Below, piece by piece: positions 1 to 8,653 of a DNA stretch of 64,000 bases. Position 1 is the stretch's first letter. Every line of letters begins with the position of its first letter. The notes beneath the pieces are model-generated. The model saw only the letters and a list, made by a program, of their open reading frames with translations, searched no databases and was not told where the DNA came from. The translations under genes and the position numbers were made by a program. The stretch lies in NCBI RefSeq assembly GCF_003967555.1, contig NZ_BIFS01000002.1, positions 2,232,001 to 2,296,000 on the forward strand, read 5' to 3'. Source of the DNA: Dictyobacter kobayashii (GTDB lineage Bacteria; Chloroflexota; Ktedonobacteria; Ktedonobacterales; Ktedonobacteraceae).

Positions 1-263
1 TGATAATAATCTATATTTGACAGCCATTCTATGAATTGTTTCACAATTGCCTGGATTTTGCCGTATAAACTGGTTGCCTGGTTATCAGATAAATTTATCG
101 TACAGGTTAGCCATGCTGCACGTCAACCACCTCACCGTTTATACTACCCTACCCATTGAAGCTGGATGGTGAACTGTGCTATGCTCACGGTAGCTTTTTT
201 TGCTCGAACAATTGTGGTGAGCAAGCACCGATAGATGATAAACAGGGAAAGGATTGCTTAATT

Positions 264-575
264 ATGGCTGATGACGCTAGAATTGCTGAACTGACAGCTC
301 TGCGTGAGAATGAGGTGCGCTGTATTCGCGTACTGGCGGCCTGTCGCCGCTTCGCGGTCAATGTTGGCGGGGCGGCTGGCAACTATGCCACCTTTGCCCA
401 AAACGAAGAAGTTCTCCTACAATCCTTTCACGATATCGAGCTAGCCCATGCCAGCCCCGATGGCCGCTATGATCAACTTTTCGCCCAACGCTGCCAGCGT
501 GCTGGCCTGACTGCCGCCGACGTCCACATGCTACGTACCCGCTGGCAATCCCTGGAAACCGAAGACGATTTTTAA
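264..575 (+). CDS. Small protein of unknown function (103 aa)
   Basis: I do not recognise the family. The frame is open from 156, but the ATG at 264 is preceded at good distance by an AGGGAAAGGA ribosome-binding site, so I start there. The product is predicted helical, with charged ends, an Ala/Gly-rich stretch near residues 30-40 and an acidic C terminus (ETEDDF). There is no signal peptide or membrane segment. It is followed at once by a repeat-rich non-coding stretch. Codon use resembles neighbouring genes, which supports real coding. Confidence 0.6.
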   Translation: MADDARIAELTALRENEVRCIRVLAACRRFAVNVGGAAGNYATFAQNEEVLLQSFHDIELAHASPDGRYDQLFAQRCQRAGLTAADVHMLRTRWQSLETEDDF

Positions 576-681
576 CCCCACTGAATAGCAGGCACGCTGG
601 ACTACCTCACTCTCAACCCCTCTCATTTGCAGCCGACACAGTAGGAGGCTGCAACACCACATTAAGGGCTACAGCCGCGTC

Positions 682-1079
682 GCAGCTACCCCGCACTACA
701 AAGTTGTACATAGCTATATCTAAACTCCATACATAGCGCTTCCCCAACCTTTTTATAAGGCGCGCAGCATGCCCCAGCCACCCCGCACTACAAAGTTGTA
801 CATAGCTATATCTAAATAAACTCCACACATAGCGCTTCCCCAACCCTTTTATAAGACGTGCAGCGTGCCCCAGCCACCCTGTGCTACAAAGTTGTACATA
901 GCTATATCTAAATAAACTTCACACATAGCGCTTCCCCAACCCTTTTATAAGACGTGCAGCGTGCCCCAGCCACCCTGTGCTACAAAGTTGTACATAGCTA
1001 TATCTAAATAAAATCCACGCACAGCGTTCCCCCAATCCCTTTTAAGATGTGCGGGTGGCCGCAGCCACCCCGCACATCT
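682..1079. repeat. Tandem array of a 96-bp unit, four copies
   Basis: The anchor ACAAAGTTGTACATAGC occurs at 698, 790, 886 and 982, giving spacings of 92, 96 and 96 bp. The two central units are nearly identical. Each unit carries a small palindrome (TACAA-AG-TTGTA) and a GC-rich part resembling half of the hairpin that closes the array at 1042-1081. The short minus-strand open frames here are translations of the repeat and I do not regard them as genes. The stretch 576-1304 holds no convincing gene. Confidence 0.9.
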
Positions 1080-1082
1080 TAA
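1042..1082. repeat. Long GC-rich hairpin followed by GCGCC-GCA-GGCGC mini-hairpin
   Basis: AAGATGTGCGGGTGGC pairs with the downstream copy ending in GCACATCTT, with a CGC-A-type tip. A short hairpin GCGCC-GCA-GGCGC follows at 1095-1107. The same arrangement recurs at 3058-3135, 28073-28149 and 59137-59199, so this is a relative of that intergenic family. It closes the 96-bp array. Confidence 0.75.
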
Positions 1083-1252
1083 AAACTCAAGCGAGCGCCG
1101 CAGGCGCGAGCGAGACGACCGCCAGGTCAATCTATAAATCTAGCCTCAAGCTTGTCTACTTTAGATAGAGGATCTCCGTATCAGAAAGTGAAGCATACAT
1201 ACCATATCTGGTTACATATAGTGTGCCGATCTATTAATAGAGAAACAAGCAA

Positions 1253-1286
1253 AACTGCTGTGCCCTCACAGGCACAGTTCTTTTTT
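1253..1286 (+). terminator. Terminator-like leader hairpin upstream of the oxidoreductase
   Basis: AACTGCTGTGCC can pair with GGCACAGTT (one bulged base), and a run of six T follows at once. It lies just 18 bases before the ATG at 1305, so it either ends upstream transcription or acts as an attenuator for the oxidoreductase gene. Confidence 0.5.
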
Positions 1287-1304
1287 AGAAAAGAGATGTA
1301 TTGT

Positions 1305-2258
1305 ATGAAAGCAATGGTTATTAAAGATTTTGGTGGCCCTGAGGTTTTTGAGTTACGGGAGCTGCCAAAGCCCACCCCTGAGGCTGATGAAGTATTAGTA
1401 CGGGTCTATGCAACCTCTATTAATCCAGTCGATTATAAGATCCGCCAGGCTGGCTCCTGGGCTGGTGTGAAACCGCCTGCAGTGATTGGTTATGATGTAG
1501 CTGGCGTGGTTGAGGCGGTTGGCGCTGCGGTAAAGGATTTTAAGGTGGGCGATGATGTCTATTACACACCTGATATTCCTGGTAAGGGTGGCAGCTATGC
1601 CGAGTATCATGTGGCCCGAGAGGCTATCGTGGCGCATAAGCCCAAGAATTTGTCTTATCTTGAGGCAGCCAGTGTGCCGTTGGCTGGTGGAACAGCCTGG
1701 GACGCTTTGATTACCAGGGCGCAATTGAAGGTTGGCGAGACCGTGTTGATCCATGGTGGTACGGGTGGCGTGGGTTCATTCGCTATCCAGATCGCGCGTG
1801 CCGCTGGCGCCTATGTCTATACCACCTGTAGCGCGAAAAATGCTGAGCTGGCCAGAAAATTGGGCGCGCACAAAGTAATCGATTATAAGACAGAGAATTT
1901 TGCCGAGGTCATTACGCGTGAGACGGGTGGCAAAGGCGTAGATGTGGTCTTCGACACCGTGGGTGGAGAGACTGTTGCCAATAGTATTGCCGCCACTAAA
2001 ATGTATGGCCGCATCGTTAGTGTGGTGGATATTGCGGGCAATACCTATATGGGATTCATGAAAAATATTACCCTGCATTACCTCTTTTTGCAGCGCGAGC
2101 GCTACAAATTGGATTATCTGCGCGCGTTGATTGAGCGTGGCCAGATTAAGCCACTTATCGCCAAGGTCTTGCCACTTGAAGAAGTAGCTCAGGCCCATCA
2201 GCTATTGGAGCAAGGTGGTCTTGCAGGTAAAGTCGTCTTGCAAGTTGTCAATCAATAA
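1305..2258 (+). CDS. Zinc-type alcohol dehydrogenase-like / quinone oxidoreductase (NADPH)
   Basis: Medium-chain dehydrogenase/reductase of the quinone oxidoreductase (QOR) branch, 317 aa. The GroES-like N-terminal domain starts MKAMVIKDFGGPEVFEL. The Rossmann part carries the family motif HGGTGGVGSFAIQIA near residues 147-161, used to bind NADPH. Structural-zinc cysteines are absent, as expected for QOR. The frame is open from 1152, but the family begins at the ATG at 1305, which has an AAAAGAGA site upstream. Expected reaction: NADPH-dependent reduction of quinones or enones in the cytoplasm. A terminator follows at 2291. No operon partner is visible. Confidence 0.9.
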   Translation: MKAMVIKDFGGPEVFELRELPKPTPEADEVLVRVYATSINPVDYKIRQAGSWAGVKPPAVIGYDVAGVVEAVGAAVKDFKVGDDVYYTPDIPGKGGSYAEYHVAREAIVAHKPKNLSYLEAASVPLAGGTAWDALITRAQLKVGETVLIHGGTGGVGSFAIQIARAAGAYVYTTCSAKNAELARKLGAHKVIDYKTENFAEVITRETGGKGVDVVFDTVGGETVANSIAATKMYGRIVSVVDIAGNTYMGFMKNITLHYLFLQRERYKLDYLRALIERGQIKPLIAKVLPLEEVAQAHQLLEQGGLAGKVVLQVVNQ

Positions 2259-2290
2259 AGCGTATAACTTGTAAAAAATGATATAAAGTG

Positions 2291-2345
2291 GCCATGCTGA
2301 TATTATCTGTTTAAAAGATCAGCATCAGCATGGCTATCTTTTTCT
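2291..2345 (+). terminator. Rho-independent terminator after the oxidoreductase
   Basis: GCCATGCTGAT pairs with ATCAGCATGGC (2291-2334), followed by a T-rich tail. It is 32 bp after the stop codon. Confidence 0.75.
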
Positions 2346-2388
2346 ATTTTTAGACTAAGAGGGTATCGCAGTAGGGCGATATATCTTG

Positions 2389-2598
2389 TTAGTAGGTTGT
2401 TCTGAAGCGCTCATGGTCGCCCATTGCCTCTTTTAATGAGCGTAATGAGTAGCGCTGATCACCAATCATCACAAATACTCCACGTCCATCCTGGATGTCG
2501 GAGATCTGGCGATGAAGCTCTGCGTTTTCCGCCTGCAATGCTTCCATATGCTGTTTCTGGCGAAAAATTTCCTGTGCGAGCTGATCGAATGAATTCAT
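2389..2598 (-). CDS. Small coiled-coil protein of unknown function (69 aa)
   Basis: An N-terminal amphipathic helix rich in Gln/Glu/Leu (about residues 3-38) has heptad-like spacing and looks like a coiled coil. It is followed by a short mixed segment containing the phrase FVMIGDQRYSLRSL. A GAAAGGA site precedes the ATG at good spacing, which supports real translation. No catalytic motif is seen and the function is unknown. Confidence 0.65.
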   Translation of the reverse strand: MNSFDQLAQEIFRQKQHMEALQAENAELHRQISDIQDGRGVFVMIGDQRYSLRSLKEAMGDHERFRTTY

Positions 2599-2868
2599 AC
2601 TGGCTTATCCTTTCTCTATTGTTGGCTTCTCTATTTTGAACGCAGCAAGCATTCAGTCCATAACATTCTGGTACTGCTGTTTTTGTCAAATGAGAGCCGC
2701 GTTTTTCCCCCTGTCCCTTTAAAAAGCATAACCTATCTGGCAATAGGACATTTTGTGGCTATTGTGAGGAAACTCAAAGTTATTCTACCAAAAAAGCATT
2801 TTCGCGCAAGGTCATAAGTTTGGATGCGTGTTGCGCCTATGTGGACGTGCGCTGGCGCGCCCCGCAGC

Positions 2869-2927
2869 TGTTTAATAGGGTGTGCAGAAAATGCGTACGG
2901 CGCATTTTCTGCACACCCTATTAAACA
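2869..2927. repeat. 59-bp near-perfect intergenic palindrome
   Basis: Two perfect 27-base arms (left arm begins TGTTTAATAGGGTGTGCAG) flank a 5-base loop TACGG. It lies between the coiled-coil gene and the 2986-3159 element. No T-run adjoins it, so it is not a typical terminator. The interval 2599-3239 has no convincing gene; open frames there are by-products of the palindromes. Confidence 0.9.
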
Positions 2928-2985
2928 ATGTCGAGCATCGCAGGGGTGAAAGCACATGGAAAAAGTGTGCGAATGATATGGTATT

Positions 2986-3159
2986 CAGGGCTTTTTGATG
3001 TTTGTCCAAAGAGCGTAGGGAGAGCAGGAGCAAGCGATACAATGTCCATTCTTTCCTGTGTGGAGGGTGTGTGGTGAGCGGCCGCAGCCGCTCACCACAC
3101 ACCCTCCACACGCCCACCCCGGCGCCGCAGGCGCCCGAGAGGAACATGAAAAAGCCCTG
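2986..3159. repeat. Composite palindromic intergenic element, copy 1
   Basis: Outer inverted repeat CAGGGCTTTTTGATGTT / AACATGAAAAAGCCCTG. Inside, from left to right, are a conserved box AAGCGATACAATGTCCATT, a perfect inner palindrome at 3058-3111 (25-base arms, CGCA tip), and the mini-hairpin GGCGCC-GCA-GGCGCC at 3121-3135. Copies 2 and 3 are at 28030-28177 and 59076-59223. It lies 80 bp before the GH127 gene. Confidence 0.85.
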
Positions 3160-3239
3160 CATGGGATCAAACACATTCATAAAAGGCATGCTTTTTATGT
3201 GTTAATATGGGGATATCAATGAAAAAGGGGAGATCTCTT

Positions 3240-5171
3240 ATGATTCGTGAAGGCCAGAGCAGGCTATATCCAATTGAATTCAATGCCGTCAACTTTACTG
3301 ATACCTTCTGGGCACCGCGTATCAAACTGGTGCGCGAGCAGACGATTCCTTTTCAGTATGAGCAATGTCAGGAGACCGGGCGTATCGATGCGTTGCGGTT
3401 GGACTGGAAACCTGGCCAGGAGCCGGTGCCGCATATTTTCTGGGAGTCTGATGTCGCCAAGTGGTTAGAGGCCGCCAGTTATAGTCTGGCTACCCATCCT
3501 GATCTTGAGCTTGATGCGCTGGTTGATCAGGTAGTGGCTTTGCTGGCCGGTGCGCAGCAGCCCGATGGTTATCTCAATGTCTATTTTACGGTGGTCGAAC
3601 CGGGACGCCGGTGGACCGATCTACGGGATGCCCATGAGTTGTATTGCGCTGGCCATTTGATAGAGGCTGGTGTGGCCCATTTTCAGGCTACCGGTAAGCG
3701 CCAGCTGTTGGATGTGGTGCGGCGCTATGCCGATCATATCGCGACCGTGTTTGGGCCTGCGCCGGGTCAGAAACGAGGCTACTGTGGACATGAAGAGATC
3801 GAGCTGGCATTGGTCAAGCTCTATCGCACGACTGGTGATGAGAGATATCTACGCCAGAGCCAGTATTTTGTGGATGAGCGAGGTCAACAGCCTTTTTACT
3901 TTGAGCAGGAGGCTGAACAGCGTGGGACGCCGGGCTTTTTTGCGACGACCTTTCCCGAGCGCGACCAGGAAAGAGTAAAATATCGCGAATATAATCAGTC
4001 GCATCAGCCTGTACGTGAACAAACACAGGTGGTTGGCCATTCGGTGCGAGCTATGTATCTGTATTGCGCGATGGCCGATCTGGCCCGAGAGGTTGGTGAT
4101 GAGACCCTGGCTCAGGCCTGTGAGCGTCTCTGGCAACATCTGACAACCAGGCGTATGTATCTTACTGGTGGTATCGGCTCTTCGAGTGGCAATGAGGGTT
4201 TTACCAGCGATTATGACCTGCCCAATGAGTCCGCTTATGCCGAGACCTGCGCCGCCGTGGGCCTGGTATTCTGGGCGCATCGTATGCTGCACCTGGAATG
4301 TGATGGTCGCTATACCGATGTGCTTGAGCGCGCTCTCTATAATGGGGTGCTGAGCGGCATCTCATTGGATGGTAAGAAGTTCTTCTATGTTAATCCACTG
4401 GCCAGTTCTGGGGATGCCCATCGCTATGAGTGGTTTGGCTGTGCCTGCTGTCCTCCAAATATTGCTCGCTTGTTATCATCACTGGGACAGTATGTCTATT
4501 CGCAGAATGATTCTGAGCTGGTGGTTCATCTTTATGCCAGCGGGCGGGCGCAGTTGCAACTGGGCGCACAGGCTGTGACCGTACAACAGGCTACTAATTA
4601 TCCCTGGAATGGTGCGGTACAGATTGCGATTGAGGCACTGGCTGAGCCGACGACCTTTAATTTTAAGCTGCGCATTCCTGGTTGGTGCAGCGAAGCAGTG
4701 CTACGGGTGAATGGCTCGGCTGTGGATGTTACCGCTACGTTGGACAAGGGTTATGTGAGCATCGAGCGTAGCTGGCAGGCGGGCGATGTGATTGAATTGG
4801 AACTGCCCATGGCGGTAACGCGGGTCTATGCTCATCCTGCGGTGAAGGCTGACCAGGGCTGCGTCGCCTTACAGCGTGGCCCGATCGTTTATTGTCTGGA
4901 GGCGGTGGATAATACAGCCTTTCCATTGCATGAGCTGGAACTCCCGGTAACCCAGCCGCTACAGGCTACCTTCCAGCCTGACCTCCTGGATGGTGTGGTC
5001 ACTCTGCATGGCTCGGCACTGGCTGAGAATGCGGCGGATTGGGACGGCCAGCTCTACACCATGCAGCGACCGCGTTTGCAGGAAACGCCAATTACGGCGA
5101 TCCCCTATTATGCCTGGGATAATCGCCAGCCAGGGGCTATGCGGGTCTGGATTCGTGAGCACCAGGCGTAA
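3240..5171 (+). CDS. GH127-family beta-L-arabinofuranosidase
   Basis: A 643-residue glycoside hydrolase of the GH127 (DUF1680) family, which removes beta-linked L-arabinofuranose from plant-type glycans. The zinc-site/nucleophile set is complete: E335 and C337 in YAETCAA, and C403/C404 in WFGCACCPPN. These match the Glu-Cys-Cys-Cys site described for Bifidobacterium HypBA1. An (alpha/alpha)6-type helical domain comes first and beta-sandwich parts follow. There is no signal peptide, so it acts inside the cell on imported oligosaccharides. The start at 3240 is chosen because AAAAGGGGAG lies 8 bases upstream; an upstream in-frame ATG at 3207 lacks a site. Confidence 0.93.
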   Translation: MIREGQSRLYPIEFNAVNFTDTFWAPRIKLVREQTIPFQYEQCQETGRIDALRLDWKPGQEPVPHIFWESDVAKWLEAASYSLATHPDLELDALVDQVVALLAGAQQPDGYLNVYFTVVEPGRRWTDLRDAHELYCAGHLIEAGVAHFQATGKRQLLDVVRRYADHIATVFGPAPGQKRGYCGHEEIELALVKLYRTTGDERYLRQSQYFVDERGQQPFYFEQEAEQRGTPGFFATTFPERDQERVKYREYNQSHQPVREQTQVVGHSVRAMYLYCAMADLAREVGDETLAQACERLWQHLTTRRMYLTGGIGSSSGNEGFTSDYDLPNESAYAETCAAVGLVFWAHRMLHLECDGRYTDVLERALYNGVLSGISLDGKKFFYVNPLASSGDAHRYEWFGCACCPPNIARLLSSLGQYVYSQNDSELVVHLYASGRAQLQLGAQAVTVQQATNYPWNGAVQIAIEALAEPTTFNFKLRIPGWCSEAVLRVNGSAVDVTATLDKGYVSIERSWQAGDVIELELPMAVTRVYAHPAVKADQGCVALQRGPIVYCLEAVDNTAFPLHELELPVTQPLQATFQPDLLDGVVTLHGSALAENAADWDGQLYTMQRPRLQETPITAIPYYAWDNRQPGAMRVWIREHQA

Positions 5172-5219
5172 GCTTTTTTGCCATTTATTGTGATTTATAT
5201 AATTAATTGACGCGTAAAA

Positions 5220-5255
5220 AATGGGGCAGTGCAACAACTTTTGCACTGCCCCATT
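5220..5255. terminator. Bidirectional terminator between convergent genes
   Basis: Perfect 15-base arms AATGGGGCAGTGCAA / TTGCACTGCCCCATT with a 6-base loop. An A-run precedes it, giving a T-run for the minus strand. It separates the GH127 gene (+) from the L,D-transpeptidase (-). Confidence 0.85.
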
Positions 5256-5277
5256 GAGCTTGTAGGATCCCTGGTCA

Positions 5278-6266
5278 TTAGTAGTGAATGTTGACGGTTG
5301 TACCAATCGGAGCCCAGCTATAGAGCCATGCGGCCTGGTCGGTCGTCATAACGACGCAGCCATGGGTTCCAGTCATTTCTCCAAATTGTGGATCAGTATG
5401 CGGGACATTGGTGCCAGGCCCAAAGGTGCTTCTCCACCAGGCATCGTGCAGGAAAAAGCCACCTTCTTTAAATTCCAGTGCATAATTGATATGCGTTGGC
5501 TCATAATAATAAGGTGAACCAACCGGCCAGGGTGAATAAAAAGTGGTCGGGCTCAGTTTAGTAAAGACATGATAGACGCCTGCTGGTGTAGGTAGATCAG
5601 GTTGGCCGCTGGTTATGGCGTAACTGTTGTCCCGGGTGCCATTGTTGCAGAAGGTCGCCCATTGAGTGCTCAGGTTCACATCAACTGTGTACCCTGTGGT
5701 TGTGGCACAATCGGCATCGCTCCCCCCACATTGACACTGGGCGCTGGTGCTGGCTTATCGGTCGTGAGCAAACCGCTGTAAATGTACTGGGGCGCACTAT
5801 TCTGGTCCGAAACACGATACCAGGTTGGACTGGTACTGACCGTTTCGCCATTGATGGTCCCATAAACAGTCACAGTGGCGTTAGCTTCCAGGGTCGCCAC
5901 AATCGCGCCATTGGTATAAGGTGTGCTGCGTACATTGGTCGCACTCGTCGTATATTCTGTTTTTGGCGCGTCGTTCCAGCTCACTGTTGGGGTTACAGGT
6001 GCTGGAGTAGGCGTCGGCTGCACCGCCTTAATCGTCGTCTTTGTGGATTGAACCACTTTGGTTGGCTGCGCGATTGCTATATGCGTTGGCGTGGCCTTTT
6101 GTCCATCCGCATATGGTGATGAGATCGGCGTGCTCTTAGCTGTTTGCTGATGGACATTGGAGGTTGCCTGGGCCGCAAATGGCTTTACAAGTACAAACAT
6201 CGCAGTGCCAATAAGGACCATAATAACAATACCAGATATTAAGAAAGTTTTTAGATAGCTTTTCAT
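5278..6266 (-). CDS. Secreted L,D-transpeptidase (YkuD) with SH3-like domain, frameshifted
   Basis: Cell-wall enzyme that would make 3-3 crosslinks in peptidoglycan. An N-terminal membrane anchor follows the ATG at 6266 (GAGGTGGGAC site), then a Thr/Pro-rich linker, a bacterial SH3-like domain (NVRSSPYTNGAIVATL) and a YkuD domain ending with the catalytic motif THGCVV (Cys nucleophile, His). The frame breaks at a run of six G on the coding strand (5722-5727). One extra G restores a continuous protein passing through GYTVDVNLSTQW. The upstream part alone would stop at 5676. A paralogue at 31555-32553 is intact and has the same architecture. The break is either a sequencing deletion or slippage at G_GGG_GGA. 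Confidence 0.85.
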
Positions 6267-6393
6267 GTCCCACCTCATTTTGTATGATTCTTTATTGCTC
6301 AGTAGTAGTATAACCAAATTTATAGATGAATTAAATGGCCTACTTCACAATATTGCAGTGGAACGACAAACAATGAGGAAGAGCTGGCACTCC

Positions 6394-6487
6394 GTCCTTC
6401 CCCGGAAGGACAGAGAGGGAGGGTTGCGAGGACTGGCATGCCCCCAGCATGCCTGCCATCGCGCTCTGTCAGGGGCAGCAGCCCCTG
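6394..6487. repeat. Cluster of three consecutive hairpins
   Basis: Perfect short hairpins at 6394-6411 (GTCCTTC-CCCG-GAAGGAC), 6435-6453 (GGCATGC-CCCCA-GCATGCC) and 6470-6487 (CAGGGGC-AGCA-GCCCCTG) sit in the divergent gap between the L,D-transpeptidase and the P450 gene. The direct repeat GAGGAAGAGC flanks them (about 6375 and 6514). I see no coding region in 6267-6625. Confidence 0.6.
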
Positions 6488-6625
6488 TACCTCACTTTCC
6501 CCCAAATGATGGAGAGCCGAGGAAGAGCATAGAGTATTGCTGGCAACATAGGTTATAATTTGAACAATAAATACAGCAGCTAGATCTGTTGTCAACGAAG
6601 AATCAAATGCGAGGTGGCCTGATCA

Positions 6626-7864
6626 ATGAGTATAAACTATATTGATGCTCTTGAACGTTTATTATTGCTCGACGAAGAGATGATGAATAGACGTTATGAA
6701 ATATTTCGTCATGTGCAGGGAGAGCGGCGTGTCTTCTATAGTGAGAAGTTGCAGCGCTGGATTTTTACACAATATAGTGATGTCCGGGAAGCATTACGCG
6801 ATGCTCGTTTATCCTCAGAGCAATTGCCTTCGGTGCTGAAGCAACTTCCTGCTGAGATACGCGATACGTTGGATACAGACAATCCACTGCTTAGACAGGC
6901 GAATAAGATTATGATGTCGCGTGATGATCCAGATCACGCTCGCTTGCGTTTGCTGGTCAACAAGGCTTTTACACCGCGCATGATCGAGCATCAGCGCCCA
7001 TTGATCACGCGTTTGACGCATGATTTATTGGATCAGATGGGACAGCAGGAGCAGCCTGATTTTATCCGTGACCTTGCTATTCCTTTGCCTATTATGGTAA
7101 TTGCCGCGTTGATCGGCATCCCTTATGAGTCTTTGGGACAGATCAAACAATGGAGCGATGCTGGCGCTGATTTTCTGGGGAAGCCAACCGATACGCTGGA
7201 AGTATTTTTCCGTATGGCCGGGGCCGCTATGGAGTTCAATGCTTTTATCCATCCTCACCTGGAGGAGCGGCGGCGGCAGCCCAAGGATGATCTGTTGAGC
7301 GCCTTTATTGCCGCTGAATCGCAGGGCGATAAGCTTACTGAAGATGAATTGATCGCCAATATTTATTTATTGCTGGCGGCGGGCAATGAAACAACGACTA
7401 ACCTGCTTGGTAATGGATTGTATGCTCTGCTCAAACATCCAGACCAGCTAGAACTGTTGCGCCAGCGACCAGCATTAGCCGATACTGCGGTAGAAGAGAT
7501 TCTGCGCTATGAGAGTCCATCACAGATTACGGGCCGCCACACCAAACGTGAACTGGAAATTGCGGGCCAGCAGATCGGGGCGGACCAGAGTATCATGCTC
7601 TTGCTCGGCATGGCCAATCGTGACCCACAAGTCTTTACTGATCCGGACCGCTTTGATATTACGCGCAAAGATAACAAACATATCGCCTTTGGCCTGGGTC
7701 CACACTATTGTCTGGGTGCCCCGCTCGCTCGTCTCGAGGCCCAGGTTATTCTCCCCATGGTGCTTGAGCGCTTCCCCGCCATACATCTGACGGATAGCCA
7801 GATTCACTGGCGCAAGAATCCCACCTTCCTGGGACCCGAAAACCTACCAGTCGCCCTGTCCTGA
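6626..7864 (+). CDS. Cytochrome P450
   Basis: Soluble bacterial class P450, 412 aa, CYP107-like in overall look. Oxygen-binding helix I motif AAGNETTTN is at about residues 251-259, the ExxR motif EEILRY near 290, and the heme loop FGLGPHYCLGAP places the axial thiolate at C362. It would monooxygenate a small hydrophobic substrate using ferredoxin-type electrons, but no redox partner is adjacent. The start at 6626 has GAGGTGG upstream. A second P450 lies at 39346-40559. The substrate cannot be told from sequence. Confidence 0.93.
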   Translation: MSINYIDALERLLLLDEEMMNRRYEIFRHVQGERRVFYSEKLQRWIFTQYSDVREALRDARLSSEQLPSVLKQLPAEIRDTLDTDNPLLRQANKIMMSRDDPDHARLRLLVNKAFTPRMIEHQRPLITRLTHDLLDQMGQQEQPDFIRDLAIPLPIMVIAALIGIPYESLGQIKQWSDAGADFLGKPTDTLEVFFRMAGAAMEFNAFIHPHLEERRRQPKDDLLSAFIAAESQGDKLTEDELIANIYLLLAAGNETTTNLLGNGLYALLKHPDQLELLRQRPALADTAVEEILRYESPSQITGRHTKRELEIAGQQIGADQSIMLLLGMANRDPQVFTDPDRFDITRKDNKHIAFGLGPHYCLGAPLARLEAQVILPMVLERFPAIHLTDSQIHWRKNPTFLGPENLPVALS

Positions 7865-7910
7865 GAAGGACCTGGAACTGCCACTCAACTCAATCTATGA
7901 AGGGGGTAGT

Positions 7911-8459
7911 TTATTCCTGGCTCTCGTTCTCCGGCCGGGAGCGTGCCAGGGTTACATAGGTAACGGTATCCCATGAGTTATGGATGCCGATGAATAGAAA
8001 CAATATCGTAGCGGCGCCAATGACGAACAGTGCCAGCGTGGCATAGTTCAGTAGAGCCACTGCCCCGAAAACGAGGGCTGCGTAGGAGATAAATGGAAAG
8101 ATCATATGCCACAGCCAGTCTTCCAGTACCGGCTGATAGTTGGTCTGACGGCGTGCCCGCTGGATGATGACGATAATGTATATCACCCCTGCCAGACCGC
8201 AGATGCCCAGTAGCAGGCCAGCATTCCAGAGCTCTGGCCAGGGCGCGCTGAGAATCGCGGCGATGAGGAGCGCGGCGCAAAAATGTACGACGGTTGGCGT
8301 GGCGTATGCACCCGTTGCCTCACCCGAACCTTGTCCCTCCATTGATACAATTAAGGTAACTACCACAAACATCAATCCGGTCAGCGCCGCGGACGCGGAG
8401 CCAACGATAACATAAAAGTTTTGCCAGGCACTTAGTAGCGGCACTGCAGCCTCTTGCAC
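7911..8459 (-). CDS. Integral membrane protein of unknown function (182 aa)
   Basis: About five hydrophobic segments (roughly residues 14-38, 57-75, 79-99, 115-135, 137-157) separated by short polar loops. No catalytic motif is visible. The start is GTG at 8459 with an AAGGGAG site. It converges on the P450 gene. It may be a small channel-like or structural membrane protein, but I cannot name a family. Confidence 0.75.
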   Translation of the reverse strand: MQEAAVPLLSAWQNFYVIVGSASAALTGLMFVVVTLIVSMEGQGSGEATGAYATPTVVHFCAALLIAAILSAPWPELWNAGLLLGICGLAGVIYIIVIIQRARRQTNYQPVLEDWLWHMIFPFISYAALVFGAVALLNYATLALFVIGAATILFLFIGIHNSWDTVTYVTLARSRPENESQE

Positions 8460-8610
8460 GATAAGTGCTCCCTTCGTTTACCGGGTAGGATTTCTTCAAT
8501 ATTTTTTTTCGAAATGGATGATTTGATAGGACTTCTTCAATTTACGCATCGGCAGTGGTGAAACGCCAATCGAACGCTTAATGATATGTCCGGCTTGCTG
8601 GTATTTCATA

Positions 8611-8636
8611 TACGGCAGCGTCGCGGCGCTGCCGTA
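8611..8636. terminator. Hairpin after the cupin gene
   Basis: TACGGCAGCG pairs with CGCTGCCGTA around TCGCGG. It lies 18 bp downstream of the cupin stop on the minus strand. It has no strong T-run, so terminator activity is inferred. A 37-codon minus-strand frame (8496-8609) next to it lacks a ribosome site and is not called. Confidence 0.5.
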
Positions 8637-8653
8637 GTGATCTGCGAGCACGA

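Noticed and set aside
613..1130. Minus-strand open frames of 61-76 codons
   Set aside because: They translate the 96-bp tandem repeat and its hairpin, repeat themselves, and lack ribosome sites.
2872..3205. Several frames around the composite element copy 1
   Set aside because: They arise from the palindromes and mirror each other on opposite strands.
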